Origin: Polytrichum commune
Taxonomy: Eukaryota > Streptophyta > Polytrichopsida > Polytrichales > Polytrichaceae
DNA: 64,000 nt
Direction of reading: 5' to 3'
NCBI GenBank assembly: GCA_950295325.1
Contig: OX485805.1
Location: 6,450,501 to 6,514,500, forward strand
Below are positions 36,301-48,157 of the stretch, piece after piece (within the stretch, counting starts at the first letter, position 1; the number at the start of each line of letters is the position of its first letter). Below the pieces are notes generated by a model. It was not told the DNA's origin. It searched no databases and saw only the letters and a list, made by a program, of their open reading frames with translations. Position numbers and translations under genes: made by a program.

Positions 36301-39300
36301 TAAAATCTTCAAATCTTAAAAAAAAATTCTTGCTTGCAACAAGTAAAGCATAAATCTTTTGCCAGAATTAAAATATGGCAAATCCAAGAGAAAAACTAAG
36401 TTCAAATTCTTCACCGATTATGACATGGAGGAGAGGTCTTAAGAGCCCTTTGGTGAGTCATAAGGTTTTTAACAATAAAACAAACTCCCAAAAGGCTGAC
36501 ATTCCTTCAAATTATGAACCTGAGGATCTAAAGACAACCTGATTGATACCTCCCAAATGTTGGTCTGACTTGGTCTATGTCATCAAAGGGCAAACAAATA
36601 AACCAAAACAAATCACTTGCAGTAATTTACCCAGAAGGGTAGTCAGCACTGTTACTCACTCTTTTATTACGTCGTTAGGTGAGATTTGACAGAGAGAGCT
36701 GACACAAAGAAACCCAGTTTCTCGCACGAATCGGTTGTTGTGTGATAATGCCTTGAGTAGAAGTTGCCACAATTGGGACGTTACATGGTCATGAAAATTC
36801 TCACCACAACCCTCCATCAGTCTCTGAAGAGACTTTATCGACGTCTCAAGATATTTACTGCCTGAAGTATTATTCTGCAAATTTTTCACAAAACTTCAAA
36901 TTAACAACAACACTTAGTCAATGCCGATCAAGAGTTTCCTTCATAGCTCACTAAGCTCTGTCATCTCCAGAATTGCCTGAAAGTGTATAATCTTATACTG
37001 CAAGTCCTTTTCATAGCCGTAACTTGTGAGTGAGATTGAAAGAGTTTCCAAGAAATTGCAGTCTATTCAAATAGGTATTTTTACCTGTTGAGGATTACGC
37101 AGCCCTGAAGGTGGTTTTTTCTTCACAGGACTTTCTTCTAGACCGTCTTGATCACTTTCATCACCGCTAACTGCTTCGCCATCAAAGCCACTTTGAATAC
37201 TTGAAAGTAGACGACTGCCATCAAAGTACCAACAAAAGGCCACAAAGCACCCATGTAAGTTTAAGTCGACAGGAATAACAAACACTGTCAATTGAACCTA
37301 CTACACCTTCCAAACATTTAGCATTTTCATGGAATGCAGAAAGATCATTTGAGGTATAATTCAATGTTCACAGAGAAAGAAGGAAAAAATCCTCATGCAA
37401 TTAACACAAACCTGAGAGTGAGCAAGTGTCATTACTATTCCAGATGTTAAGATTGATATGATTGGCTATCGAAATAACCCAAAAGCATCAAAAAGGTGGA
37501 GGAAGATACGTACTCTTTGACATGACAATACACAGAAGATCCTTGCACTTTCCCAAGGGCATAGAAGCATTCTCCAACTGCTAATCTGTTCAGAAATTGC
37601 CACCAGACAATCCACCAAAAACAATGAATCAAAAAAAAATCTGGTTTCTCTTAGCTCTAAGTATCACATAGCCTTAAGATCAAAACTTGCTTTCACATTT
37701 CCAGAAACCAGAAACACTTGTTGATTCAATTTTACATTGCCAATCAAATTTAGTTTTCCAGAACAGAACTGCAGCACATCCAAGTACTTTTAAGTACAAA
37801 ACCTTGAAATTGCCTTAGAATCCAACTAACCGAACTCTGGGCTCGGGATCTTCGAGGTGAAGCAAGGCGAGTGGAAGCAGCTCATCTTCAAATGTCCGTT
37901 GCTGCCCACTTAACAATAGTACCTACAAACAAAAAAACCCTAATCAAAATTTAGTACCATCCGAACTAAATGTTACAATTAGGTTGTTGGGGCATCATAA
38001 AGTAGGCTTTCCTTTGATTGGATTAAGATCAAACCAAAAAAGTTTTGGATCCCAGATACAAGCGCACATCTTCCGAGCAGCTTTTGAAAATTTGACCATG
38101 CACATGACCAGTGTCCACCAAAGCTTATAATTCATAATAACATGTCAGAAGTTACAATTTTCTACCACCTGATCTGAAATTGACGTTGTGAATTAATGTG
38201 AGTGAAAGAATGAAATAAAAGTCACCTTTGCAGCACAGAAACCACCATGGCGGCTCTCCCATTGCTCAGAATTTGTGAGCATTTTTACACGATAGACTGC
38301 AGTACTCCAGACTTCTTGTCTTTGAGCAGAGTCTGCAAACCCAAAACCATTTTCTTAGAATATATTGTTGTCAATCCTACATAGTTGAAATCACACATAG
38401 AAAGTTATCACACCTTGAATTTGCCCCTGCCACACACACTAAGGGAGGTTTTTGAACAAATTTGAAGCTGGATCGGCATTGATTGATTGTACTTCATCAA
38501 ACTTAAGTATGAGGCAACTATTGTCAAATAAATTCAGATTTGTCACACCAAAATTTTGATCCATATCTTAATCTTAGGAAAGTAACCAAAAACAGTGGCT
38601 ACAACTCTCTAGAATATGTTGTCAATTCTACAGTTGAAGCATGCAAAGAAAAGTTTCACTGCTCCCAGCCAACACGAAGGGAGGTTTTAAAGTGTATTTG
38701 AGTTTGTATCAGATTGATTGATCATACTTCATCAATCCTAAGAATGAGGCAACTGGGTGAAACATATTCGGATTCGGCATAACAAAATTCTGAACCATTT
38801 CTTGACATGGAGAATGTAACCACAAACAGGTAGCTACATCCATGAAGGATTACAAAAGTGGAGTGAAGGGAGATTCGGAAATGTATTTAAAGCTGTATCA
38901 GCATTGATTGATCAAATCAAACTTTATCAACCCTCAGAATGAGGCAATTGTTGTCAAACATATTCAGATCCACCGTAACAAAATTCTAAACCATTTCTTA
39001 ACCTGAGGGACGGTCACCAGAAACAGGGAGCTACATGTATGAGGAATTGCAAAGTGTAGTAAACATTCGCACGAATTACAAAAGATGAGAAATGCACAAA
39101 AATTTTAATGGTTGAAAAACACCTAGATGTATTAGATCAGGGTTAACCCATGCTCTGTTCTTAAACCCCACCTAAAACCCTTTCCCATAAGAAGAAAATG
39201 ATGTGTTTAGTAGTGCAAATTTTCTGACTTTGAACCTAATCAAGTCTCTGGGCATTCAACCACCACTAATCCTCGAAAGGGAGATAGGTACATTGTCACA

Positions 39301-39452
39301 ACCCAGAACTAGAAAATGAGATTTTTGGACAATGAATAAGAGTGAAAATGAATACCTCCATTGCTCAGCAACGATTGCAGGAGAGACACGCCATGCTCTC
39401 TTTTGATCTGCATCCGGTCCGTCAGCTTCCCTAATGCTTCCTCCATCTCCAT
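30325..39452 (-). CDS. HEAT/ARM-repeat protein of unknown function
   Basis: I do not recognise a named gene; it resembles uncharacterised plant ARM-repeat superfamily proteins. Eighteen exons join in frame to about 631 residues: 39452-39356, 38332-38226, 37922-37831, 37585-37514, 37214-37085, 36874-36660, 36085-36018, 35851-35770, 35294-35129, 34974-34927, 34602-34512, 34307-34218, 34036-33957, 33792-33748, 32843-32670, 31667-31593, 31473-31396 and 30510-30325. Helical-repeat segments include ALLHLEDPEPRVRLAVGE, ALGLGDNWSQVRYAAS, SCFKDLSWAVRDAACSG and HLADNVRSVRENSAFTLG. An acidic linker (DGEAVSGDESDQDGLEES) lies in exon 5. The exon 13 donor is GC, not GT. The exon 4/5 junction is the least certain, and a further in-frame ATG at 39491 could be the start. 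A scaffold or transport-adaptor role is only inferred from the fold. Confidence 0.8.
30581..30959. mobile_element. AGGTAGATGGG-ended element in HEAT gene intron 17
   Basis: The left end TAAGGTGGATATGCTTAATT pairs with the right end AACCATTTAAGACCCATCTA-CCTTAGG as an imperfect inverted repeat. It lies within the last intron (30511-31395) and is non-coding. Confidence 0.55.
32253..32612. mobile_element. AGGTAGATGGG-ended element in HEAT gene intron 15
   Basis: The left end TAAGGTAGACGTGCCTAATT and right end CCATTTAAGACCCATGTACT are inverted partners. The interior shares GGTGTGGCTCCAAGA and CTTCACTTTGA with the copy in intron 17. A third fragment (TAAGGTAGACATGCCTAATT) sits in intron 8 near 35404. 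Confidence 0.55.
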
Positions 39453-39647
39453 AGCTCCGAAAATGATCTCAAACAAACCTCTACAAATCATAAATCACAT
39501 TTTCAGAGCCAATGCACCCGATCGAACTTCGCTCAAATTTCATCCTTCTCAAAAACCTGATTTGAGGGTTAAGGATAGCTTCAAACATGGCTGCAACACC
39601 ATGGACACCACAAAAACAAAATTTCAACTTTGAAGAGACCCAAGACC

Positions 39648-39700
39648 CAGAAGAAGAAGAAGAAGAAGAAGAGGAGGAGGAGGAGGAGGAGGAGGAAAAG
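39648..39700 (+). repeat. GAA/GGA purine tract upstream of the HEAT gene
   Basis: Consecutive GAA units are followed by GGA units, about 200 bp upstream of the minus-strand start codon. On the gene's own strand it is a pyrimidine-rich tract, common in plant core promoters and leaders. Confidence 0.6.
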
Positions 39701-40262
39701 GATGGTCTAGTCAATGGAAGTATTCGTGTTAACATATTGCAGATACGCAACAAGCGAGGCTAATTGCTATACCAAAAGGCAAATTGCATTGGCTGAAACA
39801 ACATTTGAGTTTGTGAATTTTGTGATTCTGGAGGACCTGATTTGAATGCCTGATTGTTGATGAAGTTGATGATGCAAAGTGCCAAATGAGGATTGAAGGT
39901 TCGAGGCTGCTCAAAAACTTCAAAGCAAGAAAGACAAAGGGGAAGGAAAAATTAAACTTCTTTGCAAGCACTGTAGACTAGGTAGGCGCTAGTAGCTCTG
40001 TGAGTCACAGGTCTACCCCTAGGGTTTGAGATTGACTCAAAAGAGGATTAAGATCTGGGTAAGGCCTACTTTATGCACTCCCATGGATTTGGCCAGACTA
40101 CCAAATTTGCACTTAATTGCGCTGGGCCCCTACCACTATTACCCAAGGAGAAATCGTCGGAAATTAAAGTATAGCATGCACATATCTTTTACGGTTTTTC
40201 GGACAATTTGAATACGACATTAGCATCAGATATCCCGAATTAGCATGTATGGATCCATTCAG

Positions 40263-40615
40263 AGTAGAGGCACCCATGACTGATTACTTAAGAGATTTTG
40301 CGTCAGATTTGGAGAAGTATAAGGTGGTGCAAATCTTTCCCATGTAGGAAGATAGAAATTAAGAGGAATGTACCTATTTTGGTAATTTTATTCCTTAAAT
40401 TGAAACAACTATGAATTTGAAGCCAAAAAGTGGCATGAACATATTACCAATTTATGAATTCTATCATGACCACTCATTTTAATTGCTCAATCCTTCTCAT
40501 TTTAGCATACAAAACTAAGACATGTGTCATGGCATTATTGGTTCCGACTTGATCGAAATTAAGTGCCAGAATGATCAGTATACTATAGATTGTCGATGGG
40601 ATCATGATCATGAAT
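40263..40615. repeat. Dispersed repeat, copy also at 57438-57745
   Basis: Both copies share, in order, GAGGCACCCATGACTGAT-like sequence, ACTTAAGAGATT, TAGGAAGATAGAAATTA, ATTCCTTAAATTGAAA, CATATTACCAAT and a TGTGTCATGGCATTATTG-like block. Neither encodes a protein that I can recognise. Confidence 0.55.
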
Positions 40616-41060
40616 AGGTACCTCTAGTATAGATGAATAAACCATAAAATTACTTGGGTCATTTTTTTTACTATACTTCTTTTATCATGGTGAGGCCCAA
40701 CTCAAAGAGATGGGCATCTAACCATGGCTAATGAATTTGGATATATTTTGTATACTATAGTTACATGTAATGGCGCCCCATGTAAGACCAAGTCTAAACT
40801 TGGTATAAGGGGTAATCTTAGGTTTGAGAGCTTTACATGGAGTTTGAAACCTTGATATAGGTTAACTTACTTTAAACTCCTAAACTCCACGCTCCACACC
40901 ATTGGTGTCACCCCCTTAGTCGCAATGTCCACCCACCATCTAGCCTCTACCAAACAGGTTCGGACACTTAAATTCTTCACTTCCTCTCCTTTCACTTCCT
41001 CTTTTCCTCTCTCCCACAAGCTATGAGATTAGCAAGACTAAGTGGAGGATTGAAGGAGCA

Positions 41061-41698
41061 ATGTTTTTGGAGACATGGTACGAACCGGATACATGGCTAT
41101 ATGTATTACTTACGTGTAAACAACAACACATACACTCACTTTACGTCAAAAGACACAACAAAGCAGTATGGGAAATTAGGAAACTACTAATCTCATCTGA
41201 AAAATCTCGATGTTATATTCTCATGAATGTTGGCACCTTCAATAATAAACCCCAAGAAAACACCGTTCCCAATTGGCTACTTCCTTGCACATGTGGTACA
41301 TAAAGATGCCATTGTAACTCAAGATTTAGACCTGACATCCTTTGTGTTAAAGATTTACCATACCAAAGTGACCCCCCCCCCCACAGACATTGACCCCAAT
41401 CTCACCATACAATTTATCGAATTCACATACTGCAATGACATATTCTCACCAGAAACACTCGAAGCAAAAAATAACAAATACAGACCATTAATCGCTAGCA
41501 TTGTTGCTAGAGGGTGGAAAGTCAATCCCCCTTATTCTCATCATTGCAGGTGCCAAAGCCACTACACACATTCCATCAATGAAATCACTCGAAAATAATT
41601 TCAAAATACCTATGCCTACCATTAAAAATACCTTTAAAAACATCAATACTATCGCTATAAAAATGCTATGTCTATCCTCCTCCACAAAAGAAGAATAG
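41061..41698 (+). pseudogene. Possible non-LTR retrotransposon remnant
   Basis: Three overlapping frames look like one frameshifted protein. The stretch RPLIASIVARGWKV in one frame continues in another as PLILIIAGAKATTHIPSMKS, then a basic segment KTTFK-like (NTFKNINTIAIK). This pattern of RGW followed by a hydrophobic run and a THxxSM motif recalls the region after the reverse transcriptase in some LINE-like elements of algae and lower plants, from memory only. No reverse transcriptase YxDD core is visible here. The assignment is weak; it could be another mobile-element protein. Confidence 0.3.
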
Positions 41699-41699
41699 A

Positions 41700-44600
41700 G
41701 AACCACCAACCGCTACCCCAAACACTAGACCCCCCATAGTTAAAGCTAAACAAATAGTAAAACAAAAGCTACTTCATTCAAGTAATCAATAATGAACTAG
41801 GGACCCGGTGACCAAACTCATATTAATGATACCTAAAACACTAACCATTTTGGTTCTTGTTACTGGTTACTTATGACTATAGTGTCTACTCTCGAAAGAG
41901 GGGAGTAGATCTTTACTTCCATACCTGTCATGTGGGCATCGAATTGGGGGTGGATCAAACAGACACTTAATTCATGTCGGTCTCCTCGGAGACCGAAGTT
42001 TTTCTCTCTTTTTTTCTCTCTCTTTGGAGACATGATGTTAATCAATGTAATGATCAAGGGAGTTAATATGAAAGTATGGCATGGAAGGCATTAACATGCT
42101 AAAGAGGAAGTAAGTAGTTGAAGGTTGTGAAAGCCATAATGGAGTTGGTAATAGACCAAGAGGTTGATTGAATGTAGAATCATGAGAGGCCAAAGTGTTA
42201 AAAGAAAAGAAAGAGGGATTTCTTGGCAAAGAGCATGTGTGTTTGTTCGTTTAACATGTAAAAGGCCCATAAAAGGGAGTGAAGTTTATCCGCTTTAGGA
42301 AGGGCAATAGTCTTTGGGAATTGAATGAGAGTGAGCAATTTATCCAATGGTGAAGAGTCAATAGAGTTCAAGAAAGGCAATCAACCTAGGTTAAAGAGAG
42401 GTCCGAGATGGACGAAGCCCTAGGGAGAGGATCTTGATAGGCCATAGCCGTGACAAAGGATTGGAATGAATTAAGAGAGTGAAAGGTATTACTTTGGACT
42501 GAGGAAAGAATATAGCCTAGTAGGTCTACTACACCTTGTCAAAATAGACATTGAGACCGCATGTAGAGGTGATGAGGCTTAGCAATAATTTGTGCATGCT
42601 ATAGATTGCCAAGGGCATTACCTTGGAAGGGGGAAGACTTTACCTTACCAGAGTAAGTTTACACCCAATATAGGTGATTTGATGATCCAAACATATCAAA
42701 GCATTTAACCAAGCTTATAGCCTAAGTTGTTTATGTGTTGCTTTTGTATCAATCCACGTGGGTGATTCTTGAGATGATTTGTCATAACAACTAGAAGATG
42801 AAGGTGGTGATTATAGTTACCAAAGATTCATAGGATAATTCTAAGTTGACGAAGAGAACTTAATTTTGAGATTATCGCAAACATTCGTGATCTTTAAAGA
42901 TTATGTAGAGACTCAAAGACATTACCCTAGACTTTGTCTTTACTATAAGCCATTGACTACCGGCTAAGCTATTGAGCTTCACAATTGAAGTAGAATGTGA
43001 ACTTAAAGTGATAGGAGTCCATTAATATGACAAAACCACGCACAACATAGAGAGACAAAACAAACCATAAGAGCGTGCCCTTAACATGATGAAGAAGGCA
43101 AAGAGGAGTACAAGACATAAATTCTTATTAAAACCTTAATCCAACATGATGTTAATCTTGATACACACTAGCTCAAATCTCCTTAAGACATAGCTCCCTA
43201 GTTTGTTTTCCTTGGGTTAATTTGAAGTGATAGCAAAATCCTAACAACAATGAGGTGCATCTCGACACAATTGGAGGCAAGAAGGTGGCCTGTATTCTTG
43301 CTACCGTAGTTTAATATCTGGTTCAACATAAATAATTCTAAAAATAGATGCCAATTTTTTTGGAATATTATTGGCATTTTTTGCTGAATATAAAATTTAT
43401 TATTTCTCAAAATTGCCAAAAAGTAAGAAATTTTTACTTCTCACTAGAGTTTTACTTACAGTGAAAGCATATGTGAATTTTGAAAGAGAGAAGCTACTCC
43501 TTTTGTAATCAAGCTCACTTACATTAGTCCACAAAGAATATGGGTTAAGAAGTAGCAAGACTCTAGGTGAGGCTTTTCAAATGTGTCGTACACAAATTTT
43601 TGGAGTCCAATTGAGCATAGAAGATGAAGTTTTATAGAATTTTGTCCAACTAACAAAAGTTGAGAAATCAATCATTCTTCCACCTCCAACAAGTTTTGTG
43701 TCAAAATAAGTCTTTATGCAAAAGATATGGACAAAACATTGCAGCCGTGTAAAGATCAAAAAATTAAAATGCGTTCATAACAGTTTTTCGGAGCACATTT
43801 GTGCATAGAAGATCAACTTTTTTGGAATTTTGTAGGTCTAAGAAAAGTTTAAAAATCAAGTAATCTTTCACCTCCAACAAATTCTATGTCATTTGAAGAC
43901 TCTATGCAAAAGTTATGCGTGTATAAAAATGAAGTCTAACTCGGTGCTTCACCTCAAAGTTTACATATCCCATATGCATTGTAGAACACAACTCCACTCT
44001 ACTTGCGTAAAGCACAGAGCATTCTCAACTCTCCACTCACATCTTACTTGTCATTCAATGCAAGAGAGATGTACAAGAGATAAGCTTAAATAGAAAATTA
44101 AAAATGAATTTAAGCTGAATTTTTCAAAATTAAAAGATAAATTGCCAAAAATATGAATATTCTATTTTAAGGTGCCAAAGCTACTTTTTGAACTTTAATT
44201 AATTATTCGGCTAACATGTGTGGAACCAGCTATGAACCTACGGTATATGCGGTCTAGTGCGAGAGGCATATAGAGCGGGTGGCACAAATGAAGGGAGGTC
44301 ATTCACTTGCAGAAAGTAGGTTACATTACATAACTCCAAATCATGTGTTCTAACCCCCCCCCCCCCCAAAAAAAAAACAACTCCTTGTTACTATGTACAA
44401 CACCATTTTCTTGCTATCAAGCAAGGGGCAATGTAGGTAGCGTAGGGCAAGCAAATGCAATTTCTATTTTTTTGATAAAACTGAGTGGAAGAAAACCACA
44501 CCATATTTGAAAATTCTCCAACAAACCAACAAAGTTCAGACCCTTTTGAAATATGTCCAACTTCCTTCACTCTCTTATACTCATATCTCTCATTGAGGTT

Positions 44601-45079
44601 TTTGAGGGTTTAGAAAGAAACAATTTCTACAATACATTTGGATTTTTAATATTGGCAAAGGGAAAATAGAGAGGAGGGGAGCATCCAAGAAGGACAAGGA
44701 TGAGGAGAGTTTCTACTACATTAGATTATCAAGTTCCATCTTGTTTAAAGTAGGTATTTAAAACACTCCAATAATGCACAAATTCTTCAAATATTATTAT
44801 TGTCTTGTAGTTCAACTCACCAATTCCTACAATTACCAATGTATTTGAACTTTCTTTCAATTTCAATCATGTTCACTTCAATTTCTAGGGTTTCAAGTTC
44901 AGTGCAAATTAGTACAAATGTGTGAGAGAGAAAGTGAGTGACAAAGAGACAATAAATCTTTTGATTTTATGTATAGAACACATTGAAATTAATGTATGTA
45001 AATAAGAAAATAAGTTGAAGTTTGTGGGTTAGTGTTTTTGTAAGATAATGAACTTTGTATGTGTATGTGAGAAGAGGAA
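41700..45079. other. Gene-free AT-rich stretch
   Basis: No coding similarity was found. A run of C followed by A occurs near 44350-44375. Phrases such as TGCAAAAGATATGGACAAAA and ATGCAAAAGTTATGCGTGTA recur locally (43710-43925), which suggests an old short duplication. Confidence 0.35.
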
Positions 45080-45235
45080 GATAATGTATGTTTGAGAGAG
45101 TGTGTGTATGTAAAAAAATGAAATTGGTCAATGGGTGTGTATGTAAGAATATTGAAATTGGTGGGTGTATGTGTATATAAGAGTATTGAAATTGATGGGT
45201 GTGTGTATTTAAGATAATGAAATAGATGGTGTCTG
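45080..45235 (+). repeat. Minisatellite, unit about 40-48 bp
   Basis: Units contain an AATATTGAAATTGGTGGGTG or closely similar core followed by a (G)TATGTGTATATAAG-like tract, repeated about three to four times with drift. Confidence 0.6.
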
Positions 45236-45278
45236 TGTTATTTGAGGAAGAAAAATAATTAAATTTATTAAAGTGTAT

Positions 45279-45492
45279 AGTGACTTCCAAAAGTAATGCA
45301 ACACCCTTTATAAACATACAAAGTTGACATTTTCTTGGAATGGGAAAACCTTACGTCACATGGTGCCCACATAATTTAAATTAAATATGCATGTGGCCTC
45401 ACATCAATTTTCATGGTGATTAGACTCAAAGGCCAACAACAAATGATAAAAATGTGAATTTGTGGTGTTGCATTACTTTTGGCATTTATGAC
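45279..45492. mobile_element. Short Tc1-like inverted-repeat element
   Basis: CCAAAAGTAATGCAACAC at 45287 is matched by its exact reverse complement near 45464. Sequence just outside (TAGTGACTTCCAAAAG) resembles the usual CAGTG-type start of Tc1-like ends. About 214 bp, non-coding. It lies beside the Tc1-like transposase relic at 45770-46480. Confidence 0.55.
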
Positions 45493-45515
45493 ATTATTAT
45501 GTTCCGGGACACATG

Positions 45516-45661
45516 CATAACATTATTTAGATCCATAACATTGTTTTGTGGGACTACCAATATTATGTGGAATATTCCTCATGTTCAAACTATATATGAG
45601 GAATATTCCACAAATATTGTCAATCCCACAGAACAATGCTATGGATCTGAATAATGTTATG
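45516..45661. repeat. 146-bp foldback hairpin
   Basis: Two arms of about 67 bp (left starting CATAACATTATTTAGATCC, right ending GGATCTGAATAATGTTATG) are inverted copies with few mismatches around a loop of about 12 bp. It could be a foldback MITE or part of a Tc1-like end. Confidence 0.75.
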
Positions 45662-45769
45662 TGAACCACGTTAGATGACATTGAAAACATTGGAAAACAC
45701 ACAGGAAAAAATGTAGTTTATTTGTTGTTCATTTTGTATCAATATTATGCTACTTGGCTAGTATATGGT

Positions 45770-46480
45770 GTAACCTCCTTTTGCCTTCAACAATGTTTGC
45801 ACTCTATCGGATGTTGATTTCACCAACTTTTGTGTGACTTCCACCTCAATGTTATTCCGTTCCACCTGCAGTTTTTTCCAAATGTCATCCTCACTAGTGG
45901 GAAGGTCTTTACGGAGTCAAAGGCGTCAAGTCACTTTGTTCCACATGCATTCAATAGGATTTATGTCCGGGATTGTGGACTCCATGGTAACATTGTGATT
46001 GTGTGATTGTGTGATCATTGAACCATTTGACTATCAACTTGCTAGTTTGTTTTGGGACATTATCATATTGGAACACCCACTCCTTCACTTCTATTCCGAA
46101 ATTCACAAGTGGCATGCTCATATTGTCATGAAAGCTCATCTAAGAATGCTTACTAGTCATTTTTCCTTTGATCCTAGTCAGCTCCCCAAACCCTTCCAAC
46201 CCATGCAACCCCAAAACATGATGATCCTTCCTTTGTGCTTCATAGTATTACCAACCACACGATTGCTTAAGGGTTCCCCATGCCTTTTCCAACACCACTT
46301 TGACCATCAGACCCCACAATATTGAATGTATTTTCATATAAAGATATGATTTTCGTCCATTGCTCATGTGTCCAATTCTTGTGTTTTTTTTTGCCCATTT
46401 CATGCCTTAACAATCCAAAAAGAGAAGTTTTTTCAAAAAAACTTTTTTTTTGCAGATTGTAGTCCTTGGCATTTTAGTGT
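45770..46480 (-). pseudogene. Tc1/mariner-like transposase relic
   Basis: Minus-strand pieces follow the Tc1 transposase order. First is NWTHEQWTKIISLYENTFNI where functional enzymes have an Asp at the SDE position. Next is MKHKGRIIMFWGCMGWKGLG, then EWVFQYDNVPKQTSKLIVKW, which holds the second Asp block, then after a frameshift IPDINPIECMWNKV with the third acidic residue. The tail TSEDDIWKKLQVERNNIEVE follows after stops. Frameshifts, stops and the altered first acidic block make it inactive. The four-block order makes the family call strong. Confidence 0.75.
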
Positions 46481-46714
46481 TTGTTGTACTAAGTTAGGGG
46501 AAAATGTGACATTTGAAACCCCTTGAAGAACCCTTTGACATTTTACTGCAATACATTGTTTTTTTCTATTTGCACCAATTATGTCAAGTAACGATCATCC
46601 CTCTCACTAAAAATGTATGGACACCTTGACCTTCCCTTATCCTCCAACTTCCTACATATCTCCATGGTGTTTAATGATGCGACTTTGAAAGCTTCCTAGG
46701 GTTTAACGATGTTT

Positions 46715-47660
46715 AACGAGCTCCAAAGATCAAGAGGGAAGTTCCTTCGGCCTCGATTTGGATTTGCTAACCATCTTGTATTAATCACGCGTTCCATAGC
46801 AAATGAGAAGTGGGCTGGACAGAAGAGGAAAAACCAACCATTTAAGACCCATCTACCTTAAGTACATATAGAGTTTTGCATAGGGTTGTTGAATGCAGAT
46901 GTTAAGACAAAATACATAAGAAAACAACAAATGGAGAGACCTAACCACTTGTTACAAATGAACATGTTAAGTTCAAGAACTAATTGGCTCAAATCTAAGA
47001 ATTCCATAGCATTACTCAACGAACAACTCTTGTTCCGTGAGCCCTCATAATATAACAATCATATGCTCAAAAAAATGCACACGGAGACTTAGATTCAGAC
47101 CGAACTCCCAACATCCGATTGTCATATTACGAGGGCCCACATCGATGAATAATGTTATGTCTTGAAAATTATTGATTGATTTAGAGCAATTTATAGAACA
47201 TTCCTCAATTCAATAAAGCAAAACCTGAAACATGTCAACATGTAACTGGGTATATCTTGGAAACGCTAGAATCTTGACCGATTATGCCCAAAACTGTCCC
47301 CGGACAATGGATGAAAGGACCGAGAATTGGAAAGAAAAAAAATATATATATATATTTCGAATGGTCAAGTAGCACCATCTTTTTGCCCCATACTTTCACT
47401 TTTTGTTTCCCCCTGCCCTTTCTTTCTCCATTTTTTTTCCCTTCCTATGACCGAGCCTTTTATTAGCTTGTGTGGGTCTTTCATGGAAGGTCCTGCCCCC
47501 CTTGGCCTCGTTTTTTTATTGCCCGTGCCATGATTCGGATGGCATCCAATTATTTTTGGACCTTCCGAAGTTGAAAACCACTCATCCAAGTTAAGTTAAA
47601 GTTAGGAGGTGGAAGTTTCTTAAGGAGCTTGGTTTTTTTCAACTTTGGCGAGCATTTGCA
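46715..47660 (+). repeat. Long dispersed repeat, inverted copy at 55800-56775
   Basis: Shared blocks in order include CATTTAAGACCCATCTACCT, CTCAACGAACAACTCTTG, GACCGATTATGCCCAAAACT, TTTGCCCCATACTTTCACTT, GGGTCTTTCATGGAAGGTCC and GAAGTTGAAAACCA. The copy 8 kb away is in the opposite orientation. It includes segments related to several other families here, so it is a composite of nested insertions that was duplicated as a block. Confidence 0.7.
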
Positions 47661-47664
47661 ATAA

Positions 47665-47858
47665 CTACACAAAATATGATATTTAGAGTCACTTAATATT
47701 TAGAATTAGGCAATGCTACATATGTTTATTGTATATCTTTTATTATACTGACAAATGTTGAATCGATTGTTTGGACATTACAAAACACTAACAACTTTAC
47801 TTAATAAAAAATTACATCAATAGTAGAAAAATAGTATTTTGTAAATCCAAAATTACGA
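47665..47858. mobile_element. Type B palindrome-ended repeat, right end lost
   Basis: The left end ACACAAAATATGATATTTAG is followed by AGTCACTTAATATTTAG and the internal GTTTGGACATTACAAAACA block seen at 13680. It stops where the Harbinger relic begins. Confidence 0.5.
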
Positions 47859-47860
47859 CT

Positions 47861-48157
47861 TTATTTTACTGCAATTGGTGGATTTATCCAAATAAAAGTT
47901 GGTTTCTTAAAAACCAATGGTCTCAAATGGATCCTAATAGCTTCACAACATTCCCTCACAATGATAGAAGTTGCATTAAATCCTACCCCAAATAAATCAC
48001 CAACCATTTGTAATGGAATACCACTTGCTAACCAAGAAAGAATAATTGCAATCTTACACTCTACACTAATATCTTCTCTATAATATGTATCATTCTCCTT
48101 CACAACATGCCCTAATAGAGCACATACATATTGAAATGTAGATGTACTCACCCTCAT
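47861..48157 (-). pseudogene. PIF/Harbinger (HARBI1-like) transposase N-terminal fragment
   Basis: The frame reads MRVSTSTFQYVCALLGHVVK, then a spacer, SVECKIAIILSWLASG and GDLFGVGFNATSIIVRECCE. This matches the helix-turn-helix region that precedes the catalytic domain in HARBI1-like nucleases (F-x-x-L, then cargo of IAIxLxxLA, then FGVSxST). All three catalytic acidic residues lie downstream of this region in the family and are absent here. Upstream on the same strand FLEHTLMRSFSNGDF precedes a stop, probably the decayed first part. Similarity is judged from motifs only. Confidence 0.65.

Noticed and set aside
39481-39753. Minus-strand frame with a long Ser run upstream of the HEAT gene
   Set aside because: The Ser run is just the GAA/GGA tract read in one frame and there is no conserved sequence around it.
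44967-45317. Minus-strand frame rich in THTH and YIHIHPP-like residues
   Set aside because: It is a translation of the minisatellite and its flanks, not a protein.
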